DNA of 64,000 nucleotides, taken from Caballeronia udeis. GTDB lineage: Bacteria > Pseudomonadota > Gammaproteobacteria > Burkholderiales > Burkholderiaceae. The number at the start of each line of letters is the position of its first letter. The stretch's first letter is position 1. The notes under the pieces are model-generated. The model was not told the origin of the DNA. It did no database searches and saw only the letters and a program-made list of their open reading frames with translations. Where the stretch lies: positions 86,414 through 150,413 of the forward strand of contig NZ_FCOK02000012.1 in NCBI RefSeq assembly GCF_001544555.2, written 5' to 3'. Below are positions 34,921 through 43,300 of this stretch, in pieces. The position numbers and the translations under genes were made by a program.

Positions 34921-35570
34921 GAGGGCTTGTTTAGTGATTTTGACACCTCAACAACGGGTTATGCGGGGAGACTTTTTGCAAGATGCCTTTTTGTCAGCCT
35001 TTTCTGCCTATCGTTCGGAAAAACGACAGTAAATTGCTTAATCGGGCTATCCCGGCATATGACCGGTTTAGTAAAAAAATGGCAACGCCTGCGAATTAAT
35101 GTTACCGGACGCTTATTAAAACTGCAACCGAGGGGAATCGTTTGCGAGTCATACCGTAGTGAACTTTTCGTACCCGACCGGCAGCACAAGGCCTTGGCAT
35201 CAGGCTTAGGCAGGGGAGGCAATATCCAACCCCAGGCTAAGCTGTTCCTGGTGGTCGCTACTTCGCGCAAGTGACAGCTTTGTGTGCACCGTACGCGATA
35301 GTAATTTTAATTCCGCGCTCTACCAATCCTCTGTTTAAACAGGTTGACTGGGGCAATATCAAACCATATAGGTAAAACCACTCGGGTAAAGGCACTTCTA
35401 GCGGAATGGAATTAAACGTCCACTGATATGTTCTATCTATTGGATGACAGGTGCAAGACAGAGTCCACAAAGGGTGCGCAAAGCGCTATTGCAAGAACAA
35501 AGGTTATTGCAATAGCGCAAGACCCGCGATTCGCGTGATTGCGTGGGAGCGAGCGCGCGTTGTACCGGCT
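34921..35570. other. AT-richer intergenic stretch
   Basis: About 560 bp (34920-35480) is clearly AT-richer than its neighbours and holds no recognisable gene; the ORFs on both strands (34849-35274 plus, 34959-35270 minus) lack ribosome sites and family features. The region may be an old insertion or a promoter region. It ends with the hairpin at 35483-35518. Confidence 0.5.
35483..35518 (-). terminator. Perfect 12-bp hairpin downstream of FKBP gene
   Basis: GCGCTATTGCAA (35483-35494) and TTGCAATAGCGC (35507-35518) are perfect arms with a 12-nt loop, 52 bp beyond the minus-strand FKBP stop. No strong U-tract follows, so it may be a terminator or a 3' stabilising structure. Confidence 0.5.
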
Positions 35571-35975
35571 TTAGTTGCCGATCTTCAGCAACTCGACTTC
35601 GAATGTCAGCGTGCTGTTTGGAGGAATGGGGCCTACGCCGCGGTCACCGTATGCGGTTGCCGGCGGGCACACGAGCTTGGCCTTGCCGCCGACCTTCATC
35701 TTCTGAAGACCTTGCGTCCAGCACGGCACCACCTGGCCGAGCGGGAACGATGCCGGCTGCCCGCGCTTGTACGAGGAGTCGAATTCGGTGCCGTTCGCGA
35801 GCGTGCCGCGATAGTTGACGGTCACGGTGTCGGCAGCGGTAGGCTGCGCGCCCGTGCCTTCCTTGATCTGCGTCACGGTGACGCCGGAAGGAAGCGTTTC
35901 AGTCGCGCCCGTAGCGGCGTAAGCCGATGACGAAGCAATCAAAGCAAAAGTGAGCAGCAGCGATACTTTTTTCAT
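35571..35975 (-). CDS. FKBP-type peptidyl-prolyl cis-trans isomerase, exported
   Basis: A 134-aa protein that catalyses proline isomerisation in the periplasm. It starts at the ATG at 35975 with a Sec signal (MKKVSLLLTFALIASSSAYA). The FKBP domain covers about 30-132: VTVNYRGTLANGTEFDSSYKRG, then VVPCWTQGLQKMKVGGKAKLVCPP and YGDRGVGPIPPNSTLTFEVELL. The residues lining the FK506 pocket are largely kept (Tyr, Phe, Asp, Trp). Monocistronic. Confidence 0.92.
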   Translation of the reverse strand: MKKVSLLLTFALIASSSAYAATGATETLPSGVTVTQIKEGTGAQPTAADTVTVNYRGTLANGTEFDSSYKRGQPASFPLGQVVPCWTQGLQKMKVGGKAKLVCPPATAYGDRGVGPIPPNSTLTFEVELLKIGN

Positions 35976-36363
35976 AAAGCGTCCAGAGCGTCCCCAAAGT
36001 GGGGTGTTGTGAATAAAGTGCAATATCAGTGAAGCCAAGCCGAATACCTTAGCACGGACAGGTGACGGTATGGCGGAACGTCGCTTCAAGACGGTTCTTA
36101 CAAGCGATCAGGTCATGGTGCCAAGCGTCTCTCGCACAACACACGCTGCCAGGATCTAGCACCTTTTCAAACCGCAATCAGGGTTGACCCATAGATACTC
36201 GATCAATCAGATCCGGCTCCATGCTGCTTTGTCGTTCGTAGTTCGGATATTGCCGATTTTCGATAACGCTCAATTTTTTCGTCCTCCTATTATCGTTTGG
36301 ACCCGTCGCCCATACAGCGCCTAGCCGCAGTACAGGAACGGCTGCCAACTTCCGGAGAGTTGA
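35976..36363. other. Intergenic region upstream of permease remnant
   Basis: Promoter side of the FKBP gene and AT-richer DNA ahead of the permease remnant. No gene or structured RNA is recognisable. Confidence 0.5.
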
Positions 36364-36531
36364 ATGGAACGAGAATCGAACAACCGGCCTGACGAGCTGA
36401 TCCAGGTTGGCGGCCAGACGCTGACCGCCAATATTGTGACCATGTCGGTATTCGGCGCGATTGTGATGTACATCATCAGCGTGCTGGCGCTGTTCAAATT
36501 GCGTCGCGCCGCTCCGCGAATAGTGCTGTAA
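36364..36531 (+). pseudogene. Remnant of an APC-family permease, probably ethanolamine-permease type
   Basis: A 55-codon frame from ATG at 36364 to TAA at 36529. It matches only the tail of a transporter: GGQTLTANIVTMSVFGAIVMY followed by IISVLALFKLRRAAP, one membrane segment ending in a basic loop, as in the penultimate region of APC transporters of the ethanolamine-permease type. Nothing upstream or downstream continues the protein in any frame. It sits immediately before the GS-like/ALDH/ADH cluster, whose regulator resembles EutR, which supports an ethanolamine-type origin. A short genuine membrane protein is the alternative. Confidence 0.5.
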
Positions 36532-36694
36532 CGGGTGCGATGCCGCTCAGGCGTTTTCGACCACAAAGGCACAAGGCACTGAGTATTACCCCAGCCGATC
36601 GTCACCATAACGAATATCGATTGTTGTTGATCTGGAACATTCCCGTTCCTAAGATGGATTAACCGCACAAAGCGGTGAAGCGGAGACACAGAAT

Positions 36695-38092
36695 ATGGAT
36701 GCGCATACAAAGCCCGAACGGGTAATCAAGACAGTAGAAGATGCGATTCGCCTGGTGGAGGCAAGCGGACTGACGCATATCAAAGTGGGCCTGTCCGATA
36801 TCGATGGCATTCTGCGCGGAAAATATCTGCGCAAGGATAAATTCCTCGGGGCACTGCGTTCAGGATTCGCCTTCTGCAATGTCGTACTGGGCTGGGACGC
36901 AGACGACCAGATGTACGACAACACCAAATACACCGGCTGGCACACCGCGTATCCGGACGCCATGGTGCGCATCGTTCCTGAGACCTGCCGGCGCCTGCCG
37001 CTGGAACAGGGCAACGGCGAAGACATGCTTTTCTTCCTCGCAGAATTTGTTGGGGATGCCGAAGCAATTTGCCCTCGTGGTTTGCTGCAACGCGTGTTGA
37101 AGCGTGCAAGCGATATGGGATTCGAGGCGTCTGCCGCACTCGAATATGAATTCTTCATGTTCGAGGAAACGCCGCATTCGGTGCGTGAAAAAAATTACCG
37201 TGACCTGAAGAACTGGACGCCGGGAAATTTCGGCTATTCGGTGCTGCGCAGTACGGTTGAAGGTGATTTCTACCGGCAATTGCTCGACATGTGCGAGCAG
37301 ATGGACATGCCTATCGAGGGCCTGCATACCGAAACCGGTCCGGGCGTGCTGGAGGCCGCACTTGCGGTGGACGGCGCCGCCGACATGGCGGACAAGGCCA
37401 TATTGTTCAAGACCTTCACCAAGGCGCTCGCTCAGAAGAATAATCTGATGGCGACTTTCATGGCGAAATGGTCGCATGACCACCCCGGGCAAAGCGGTCA
37501 TATCCACTTGTCCTTGCGCGAGGCGAGCACCGGCAAGTCGGCGTTTTACGACGAAAGCCGTCCTTACAACATGAGCGCCAAGCAAGCCAGTTTCATGGCG
37601 GGCGTGCAACGCTACCTGCCCGAATTCATGTCGATGTTCGCGCAGACCGTCAATAGCTATTCGCGCTTGGTGCCGGGCTACTGGGCGCCGCTCGATGCAA
37701 CCTGGGGCGTTGAGAATCGGACCACGGCCTTGCGCCTGATCCCGGGATCGGAAAAATCCCAGCGCGTTGAAGTCCGCATTGGTTCGGCCGACGCGAATCC
37801 CTACATTGCATTGGCGGCCGCATTGGGCGCCGGCTTGCATGGCATTGACCAGGGCCTCGATCCGGGGGAGATCGTCCAGGGCAACGCCTATACGCAGGAA
37901 TTTCCCGCCCACCTGAAATTGCCTTGCACCCTGTGGGAGTCCGCACAGCGGCTGCGCCAGTCCGAAGCGGCGAAGACCTTGTTTGGCGAAGCGTTTGTCG
38001 AGCATTTCGCCGCGACCCGCGAATGGGAAGAGCGGCAGTTCCGTCGGCATGTGACCGATTGGGAATTGGCCCGCTATTTCGAAATCATCTGA
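36695..38092 (+). CDS. Glutamine synthetase-like gamma-glutamyl ligase (PuuA/GlnA4-type)
   Basis: ATP-dependent ligase joining the gamma-carboxylate of glutamate to an amine. At 465 aa it is shorter than housekeeping GlnA and its sequence style matches gamma-glutamylpolyamine/ethanolamine synthetases. Metal and substrate regions are kept: ALEYEFFMFE (Glu ligands), ETGPGVLEAAL, GQSGHIHLSL, NSYSRLVPGYWAP and VEVRIGSADANPYIALAA. The adenylylation tyrosine motif of GlnA is not present. It is the first intact gene of a cluster with aldehyde and alcohol dehydrogenases and an M81 hydrolase, 20 bp before the ALDH start. The cluster suggests it glutamylates an amino alcohol. Confidence 0.88.
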   Translation: MDAHTKPERVIKTVEDAIRLVEASGLTHIKVGLSDIDGILRGKYLRKDKFLGALRSGFAFCNVVLGWDADDQMYDNTKYTGWHTAYPDAMVRIVPETCRRLPLEQGNGEDMLFFLAEFVGDAEAICPRGLLQRVLKRASDMGFEASAALEYEFFMFEETPHSVREKNYRDLKNWTPGNFGYSVLRSTVEGDFYRQLLDMCEQMDMPIEGLHTETGPGVLEAALAVDGAADMADKAILFKTFTKALAQKNNLMATFMAKWSHDHPGQSGHIHLSLREASTGKSAFYDESRPYNMSAKQASFMAGVQRYLPEFMSMFAQTVNSYSRLVPGYWAPLDATWGVENRTTALRLIPGSEKSQRVEVRIGSADANPYIALAAALGAGLHGIDQGLDPGEIVQGNAYTQEFPAHLKLPCTLWESAQRLRQSEAAKTLFGEAFVEHFAATREWEERQFRRHVTDWELARYFEII

Positions 38093-38112
38093 GTCCAAAC
38101 ATCCAAGCCAAT

Positions 38113-39507
38113 ATGATGAAAAAAGAACTGATCACCATTAGCCCGATTGACGGCAGCGAATTCGTGCGCCGCCCTTATGCGAGCGAGTCGCAGATCGAGC
38201 AGACGTTACGGCGCGCACAAACTGCGCAGAAGGCGTGGGCCGCGCGACCGCTGTCGGAGCGGCTGGCCCTGGTTGGCCGTGCCGTCGAATACTTTGTCCA
38301 GAACAAGCCAGCCATCGCCGAAGCGATCACGCGCCAGATGGGACGCCCGCTGCGCTACACCGGCGGAGAAGTGGACGGCTTTGCCTCACGGGCTCGCCAT
38401 ATGATGGCGATTGCAGAAGATGCATTGAAGCCCATTCAGGTGGAACCGCAAGCCGGCTTTACGCGGTTTATTTCGCGTGAACCGGTTGGCGTGGTGCTCA
38501 CCATCGCACCGTGGAATTACCCCTTGCTGACGGCCGTCAACAGTATCGTCCCCGCTTTGCTGGCAGGCAATGCGGTGATTCTCAAGCACTCCGATCAAAC
38601 ACCGTTGTGCGCCGAACTCGTTCACCAGGCCTTCGTCCAGGCCGAGTTGCCCGAGGGCGTGTTCCAGTATCTGCATGTGGATCATGAACGTGTGCGTCGA
38701 TTGATACACGCGAACGAGATCGGTTTTGTCTGTTTCACCGGTTCGGTGGGTGGAGGCCGCATTGTCGAGGAAGCCGCGGCCGGGCGTTTTATCGGGGTTG
38801 GGCTGGAATTGGGCGGTAATGATCCGGCCTATGTGCGAAGCGATGCCAATCTCGACTACGCCGTAGAGACGCTGGTCGACGGCGCCTTCTTCAATTCGGG
38901 CCAGTCATGCTGCGGTATCCAAAGAATTTATGTGGCCCAGCCTCTGTACAAGGACTTTGTCGAGCGTGCCGTGGCGCTGACGAATCAGTATGTATTGGGC
39001 AATCCGCTTGATGCGCAGACCACTCTGGGGCCGGTGGTCCGTACCGCGGCAGCCGATGGAGTGCGTGAGGTAATCGCCGAGGCATTGGCCAAGGGCGCCA
39101 AGAACCTGATCGATGAAAGCCGGTTCGAACTGTCACGCGCCGGCACGCCTTATGTGGCGCCGGGCGTGTTCGTGGATGTCGATCACGGCATGACGCTGAT
39201 GAACGATGAATGCTTTGGACCGGTGGTCGGCATCATGCCGGTGCCCGGAGATGAACAGGCAATCGAACTGATGAACGACAGCCCCTACGGCTTGACGGCG
39301 AGTGTATTTACGAGCGACGAAGAAGCCGCGCTGTCGATCGGCCGCCGTATTGAAACCGGCACCTTCTTCATGAACCGCTGCGACTATCTCGACCCAGCCC
39401 TCGCCTGGACCGGGGTGAAGAATACCGGCCGAGGTGCGACCTTGTCGGCGATTGGTTATGAGCACCTGACGCGACCCAAATCTTTTCATCTGAAAACCCG
39501 TCTCTGA
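38113..39507 (+). CDS. NAD(P)-dependent aldehyde dehydrogenase
   Basis: Oxidises an aldehyde to the acid. It has 464 aa from the ATG at 38113 (a second ATG follows directly). Catalytic residues are visible: Asn135 in APWNYP, Glu232 in ELGGNDP and nucleophile Cys266 in NSGQSCCG, with Rossmann FTGSVGGGR near 208-216. The family includes succinate semialdehyde and gamma-glutamyl-aldehyde dehydrogenases. It follows the GS-like gene by 20 bp and precedes the alcohol dehydrogenase by 23 bp, so the three are one operon. Confidence 0.92.
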   Translation: MMKKELITISPIDGSEFVRRPYASESQIEQTLRRAQTAQKAWAARPLSERLALVGRAVEYFVQNKPAIAEAITRQMGRPLRYTGGEVDGFASRARHMMAIAEDALKPIQVEPQAGFTRFISREPVGVVLTIAPWNYPLLTAVNSIVPALLAGNAVILKHSDQTPLCAELVHQAFVQAELPEGVFQYLHVDHERVRRLIHANEIGFVCFTGSVGGGRIVEEAAAGRFIGVGLELGGNDPAYVRSDANLDYAVETLVDGAFFNSGQSCCGIQRIYVAQPLYKDFVERAVALTNQYVLGNPLDAQTTLGPVVRTAAADGVREVIAEALAKGAKNLIDESRFELSRAGTPYVAPGVFVDVDHGMTLMNDECFGPVVGIMPVPGDEQAIELMNDSPYGLTASVFTSDEEAALSIGRRIETGTFFMNRCDYLDPALAWTGVKNTGRGATLSAIGYEHLTRPKSFHLKTRL

Positions 39508-39530
39508 ACGGATCTTCAAAGGAATTTCGT

Positions 39531-40694
39531 ATGTCACTTCCCTCCGCAAACTGGAATTATCCGACCGCAGTCAAGGTCGGCGCAGGCCGGATCAGCGAAT
39601 TGCCGCAATGGTGCAAGAGCTTGGGGCTTCGCCGGCCGCTTCTGATTACCGACCCGGGTCTGGCGGCATTGCCGCTGATAGGCAGCGTGCTGGATCACTG
39701 CCGGTCCGCCGACCTCGCGTGCGGCCTGTTTCACGATATCAAGGGCAACCCGACCGGCAAGAATGTCGACGACGGTGTGGCGATCTTCAAGGCCGGTGGT
39801 CATGACGGCGTGATCGCCTTCGGCGGCGGCTCGGCCCTCGACGCGGCCAAAGCCGTGGCGCTGATGGTTGGGCAGGATCGTCCGCTGTGGGACTTCGAAG
39901 ATATCGGCGACAACTATCTGCGTGTCAATGTGGCCGGCATGGCCCCCGTGGTGGCGGTGCCGACCACGGCCGGGACCGGCTCGGAAGTCGGGCGCGCGTC
40001 GGTGATCACCGACGACCACGCCCATGTGAAGCGCATCATCTTCCACGCGAAGATGTTGCCCGCGGTCGTGATCCTCGACCCCGAGTTGACCGTGGGCCTG
40101 CCGGCAAAGCTGACGGCGGCGACCGGCATGGACGCCCTCTCGCATAACCTCGAAGCCTATTGTTCGCCGTTTTATCATCCGATGGCAACAGGCATTGCGG
40201 TCGAGGGTATTCGCCTCATCAAGCAGTTCCTGCCGCGTGCGGTGAAGGACGGTCAGGACCTCGACGCGCGCCTGCAAATGCTGGTGGCATCCAGCATGGG
40301 TGCGACCGCGTTTCAGCGCGGCCTGGGCGCAATGCATGCGCTGGCTCATCCTCTGGGCGCGCTGTATGACGCCCACCACGGCATGCTCAACGCCATCCTG
40401 ATGCCGTATGTGCTCAAGGCCAACGAATCGGCCATCTCGGAGCGGATCGAACTGTTGGCGCGCTACCTTGAACTGGCGCAGCCGTCGTTCACCTCCTTCC
40501 TCGACTGGGTCCTGATGATGCGCGACACACTGGGCATTCCGCATACGCTGAGTGAGATCGGCATCGATGCCCATGACGCGGCGAAGGTCGGCGAAATGGC
40601 CGTGGCCGACGGATCAGCCGGAACCAACCCGATTCAGTTCAGCGCCCCCGAGTACAGCCGCATTTTCGTGACGGCGGTAGAGGGCTTGTTGTAG
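39531..40694 (+). CDS. Iron-containing alcohol dehydrogenase
   Basis: A 387-aa group III alcohol dehydrogenase. GGGSALD (98-104) binds NAD, and metal ligands align with the FucO pattern: Asp201, His205 (GMDALSHNLEAY), His269 (AMHALAHPLGALYD) and His283 (DAHHG). It starts after AAAGGAA, 23 bp behind the aldehyde dehydrogenase. Within the cluster it would turn a hydroxyl group into the aldehyde used by the preceding enzyme. Confidence 0.92.
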   Translation: MSLPSANWNYPTAVKVGAGRISELPQWCKSLGLRRPLLITDPGLAALPLIGSVLDHCRSADLACGLFHDIKGNPTGKNVDDGVAIFKAGGHDGVIAFGGGSALDAAKAVALMVGQDRPLWDFEDIGDNYLRVNVAGMAPVVAVPTTAGTGSEVGRASVITDDHAHVKRIIFHAKMLPAVVILDPELTVGLPAKLTAATGMDALSHNLEAYCSPFYHPMATGIAVEGIRLIKQFLPRAVKDGQDLDARLQMLVASSMGATAFQRGLGAMHALAHPLGALYDAHHGMLNAILMPYVLKANESAISERIELLARYLELAQPSFTSFLDWVLMMRDTLGIPHTLSEIGIDAHDAAKVGEMAVADGSAGTNPIQFSAPEYSRIFVTAVEGLL

Positions 40695-40722
40695 CACCCA
40701 TTGGAATTGATGAGGGGATGGT

Positions 40723-42201
40723 GTGGCAAGAATCGGGATCGCCGGCTTTTTGCATGAGACGAATACCTTCGCCGCCAGCCGGGCAAGTTTTGCTACGTTC
40801 GTCGAGGCGGACGCGTGGCCGGGCTTGCTGGTTGGCGAGGAGATCTTCGGCGCGGTCTCGGGCGTCAATCTGGCCATAGACGGTTTTGTAAAAGCGGCGC
40901 GGCCGTCGCATCAACTGGTTCCGCTATTGTGGGCTTCGGCCAACCCGAGCGGTCCGGTGACGCAGGATGCATTCGAAGCGATTGCCTTCATGCTCGACCG
41001 CATGATCCGTGATGCGGGTCCGCTGGACGCGCTGTTTCTCGATCTGCACGGCGCAATGGTCAGTGAGCATCTGGAGGACGGTGAGGGAGAGTTGCTCAGG
41101 CGCCTGCGGCAACGAGTCGGCAGCACGATGCCGATAGTCGCGGCGCTGGATTTCCACGCCAATATCACGCCGTCCATGATCGAACATGCGAGCGGCCTGC
41201 TGGCGTACCGCAGCTATCCGCATGTCGACATGGCGCAGACGGGACAGCGTGCATGTGTGTTGATGGACCGTTTGCTTGCCGGCGCAGCGTTGCACAAGGG
41301 CTATCGCCAGTTGCCTTTTCTGATTCCCATGCCTTGGCAAAGCACGTTGACCGAACCGATGCATGGTTTGGTGGCGCTCGGTGAATCGCTGGCGTCGGAA
41401 CAGGTTTTTGCGGTCGACTTCGTGCCGGGTTTTCCACTTGCCGATATCCACGATAGCGGGCCAAGCGTGATTGCCTATGGCTCCGACCGGACCGCAGTTG
41501 AAGCAGCGGTCGAATCTTTGGCTCAGGCCGTTCTCGCCAGGCAGGGAGATTTCGGCGGACGTCTCTATGCACCGGCAGAAGCGGTTGCGCATGCGCTTGA
41601 GCGGAGCCGACGACCGGGGAGCGGCACGATCATCCTCGCCGATACTCAGGACAATCCTGGCGGTGGAGGCGGTGGCGATACGACCGATATCCTGCACGAA
41701 CTGCTGCGGCAAGAAGCGCAGCGGGTGTGCGCCGGCGTGTTGTGCGATGCCCGATTTGTCGAAGCGGCGATCCACGCGGGCATCGGTGCCGTTATCAATG
41801 TCCCGCTGGGCGGGATTGGCGGTTTGGGGGCGCGGCCGCTTCAAGGATCCTTTGAGGTGCTTGCGCTGGGGACCGGCCGTTTCACCGGCACGGGGCCGTT
41901 CTACCTTGGCTGTCAGATGGATCTTGGCGCTATGGCACGGGTGCGATGCGGCAGCCCGCCCGGCATCGAGATCGTGGTGTCGAGCCGCAAACAGCAAGCT
42001 GCCGATCAGGCCATGTTCCGCCATGTCGGCGCCAGTCCCGCCGATTACCGCATCCTGGTTCTAAAGAGTTCGGTGCATTTCCGCGCCGACTTTGCCGCGT
42101 TGGCTGACGAGATTCTGGTGGTGGCCGCGCCCGGCATTAATGTCGCGGATCTGCGTCAGTTGCGTTACGAGAAATTGAGGCCCGGCGTCACGCTGCTTTG
42201 A
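40723..42201 (+). CDS. M81-family metallopeptidase (MlrC-like)
   Basis: A 492-aa protein from the GTG at 40723, preceded by GAGGGGATG. It begins ARIGIAGFLHETNTFA, the MlrC N-terminus; probable metal ligands are in HETNTF, DLHGAM (about 108) and DFHANIT (about 145). DTQDNPGGGGGGDTT (about 306-320) opens the C-terminal domain. MlrC cleaves a linear microcystin peptide next to an iso-linked glutamate, so the family can handle gamma-glutamyl-type amides. It is the last plus-strand gene of the GS/ALDH/ADH operon and is a good candidate for releasing glutamate from the final product (inference). Confidence 0.87.
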   Translation: MARIGIAGFLHETNTFAASRASFATFVEADAWPGLLVGEEIFGAVSGVNLAIDGFVKAARPSHQLVPLLWASANPSGPVTQDAFEAIAFMLDRMIRDAGPLDALFLDLHGAMVSEHLEDGEGELLRRLRQRVGSTMPIVAALDFHANITPSMIEHASGLLAYRSYPHVDMAQTGQRACVLMDRLLAGAALHKGYRQLPFLIPMPWQSTLTEPMHGLVALGESLASEQVFAVDFVPGFPLADIHDSGPSVIAYGSDRTAVEAAVESLAQAVLARQGDFGGRLYAPAEAVAHALERSRRPGSGTIILADTQDNPGGGGGGDTTDILHELLRQEAQRVCAGVLCDARFVEAAIHAGIGAVINVPLGGIGGLGARPLQGSFEVLALGTGRFTGTGPFYLGCQMDLGAMARVRCGSPPGIEIVVSSRKQQAADQAMFRHVGASPADYRILVLKSSVHFRADFAALADEILVVAAPGINVADLRQLRYEKLRPGVTLL

Positions 42202-42203
42202 AT

Positions 42204-43175
42204 CTAGCCCAACACGATAGAGGGCAGCAGCCACGGCGCATTCGCCTCAATAATCGGCAGAAAACGACTCTTCAGCAACTCCACGCTGTCCTGGGCGAGC
42301 TGCTGCGGCAGCAAACCAAGATCGTCCTGACGGGCGACCATGATGAGTTCGCGGAAGAACTCCTCGGCGGGAATCGGGAACAGGCGAAACGCCTGGGAAA
42401 ATTTCTTGTCGGGTGTCAGTCCCGACTGCAGCAGGCACAACGGCGTGGTGATGGTCCAGCCGGCATTGGCCATCACCAGGGACATGATTGCGAACGTATT
42501 GTCGAGTTGCAGGCGCAGTGGTGGTTGAATCCCCCATTTCTCCAACTGGGTTTCAATACTGCGGCCAATGACGGTTGTATTGCTGTAGCGAATGAAATCG
42601 CCTCTGACCAGGAGGTTGCGCAGCGAGGGAACGGGTCCTTTGAAGTCCCCGGGCAGAACCAGCACAAAGGGTTCACGCAAGATGCGCTGGCGGTATAGCA
42701 AGGGGTTCTTTAACACGACGTCATCGGAGATGATGATGTCTACCCGCCTGGACAGCAATGCTTCGGCATGCTGATGTGATTGACCGGTCACCATTGACCA
42801 GTTGGCGGTGCGCTGCCGTATTGCTGTCAGCAAGTCGGCGCCAATGCTGGTGGCCATGGAATCGACCAGCGCAATGCGAATATGTTTGAGCGGTTCGCCG
42901 TGAGGTTTGCAGAACTCCTGGCTCAAATGCCTGGCGTCATCCAGCAGCGTACAGGCCCGGTTGTAGAACTGGCGCCCCACGGGAGTCAGCATGGGGGGCC
43001 GCTGCGAGCGATCCAGCAATTGCAGCTTGAGTGCTTGTTCCAGGTTCGACAGCGTTTGGGAGACTGAGGATTGCGTGATGTTGAGTCGTTGACCGGCCGC
43101 TGTCATGCCGCCGGATTCGACGACGAGCACGAAGACTTCAAGCGCCTTCAGATCGAAATAAATGCCATTTTGCAT
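42204..43175 (-). CDS. LysR-family transcriptional regulator
   Basis: Regulator of 323 aa if the ATG at 43175 is used; a GTG at 43232 gives 342 aa and neither has a strong ribosome site. The HTH reads FDLKALEVFVLVVESGGMTAAGQRLNITQSSVSQTLSNLEQ, then an effector domain. Its stop lies within a few bases of the convergent M81 gene stop. It is divergent from the EutR-like gene at 43301. It may regulate the amino-alcohol cluster jointly with the AraC-type protein. Confidence 0.83.
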   Translation of the reverse strand: MQNGIYFDLKALEVFVLVVESGGMTAAGQRLNITQSSVSQTLSNLEQALKLQLLDRSQRPPMLTPVGRQFYNRACTLLDDARHLSQEFCKPHGEPLKHIRIALVDSMATSIGADLLTAIRQRTANWSMVTGQSHQHAEALLSRRVDIIISDDVVLKNPLLYRQRILREPFVLVLPGDFKGPVPSLRNLLVRGDFIRYSNTTVIGRSIETQLEKWGIQPPLRLQLDNTFAIMSLVMANAGWTITTPLCLLQSGLTPDKKFSQAFRLFPIPAEEFFRELIMVARQDDLGLLPQQLAQDSVELLKSRFLPIIEANAPWLLPSIVLG

Positions 43176-43300
43176 AAGACCAGCTGAGTAGCCACGGCGG
43201 AAATTGGCTGGGGAGCGGATTAATTTTTTCACATCTCGGCGTAGTGTAACCGCTGTCAGCAGTGGTGTAAAAAGCGACGATAAACCGGATAAATGCGCAT

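Noticed and set aside
34849..35274. 141-aa plus and 103-aa minus ORFs in the AT-rich gap
   Set aside because: They overlap each other, start without ribosome sites and show no family features.
35483..35518. Perfect inverted repeat read as a CRISPR or attachment site
   Set aside because: A single hairpin pair with no repeats of the unit or integrase; position after the FKBP stop fits a terminator.
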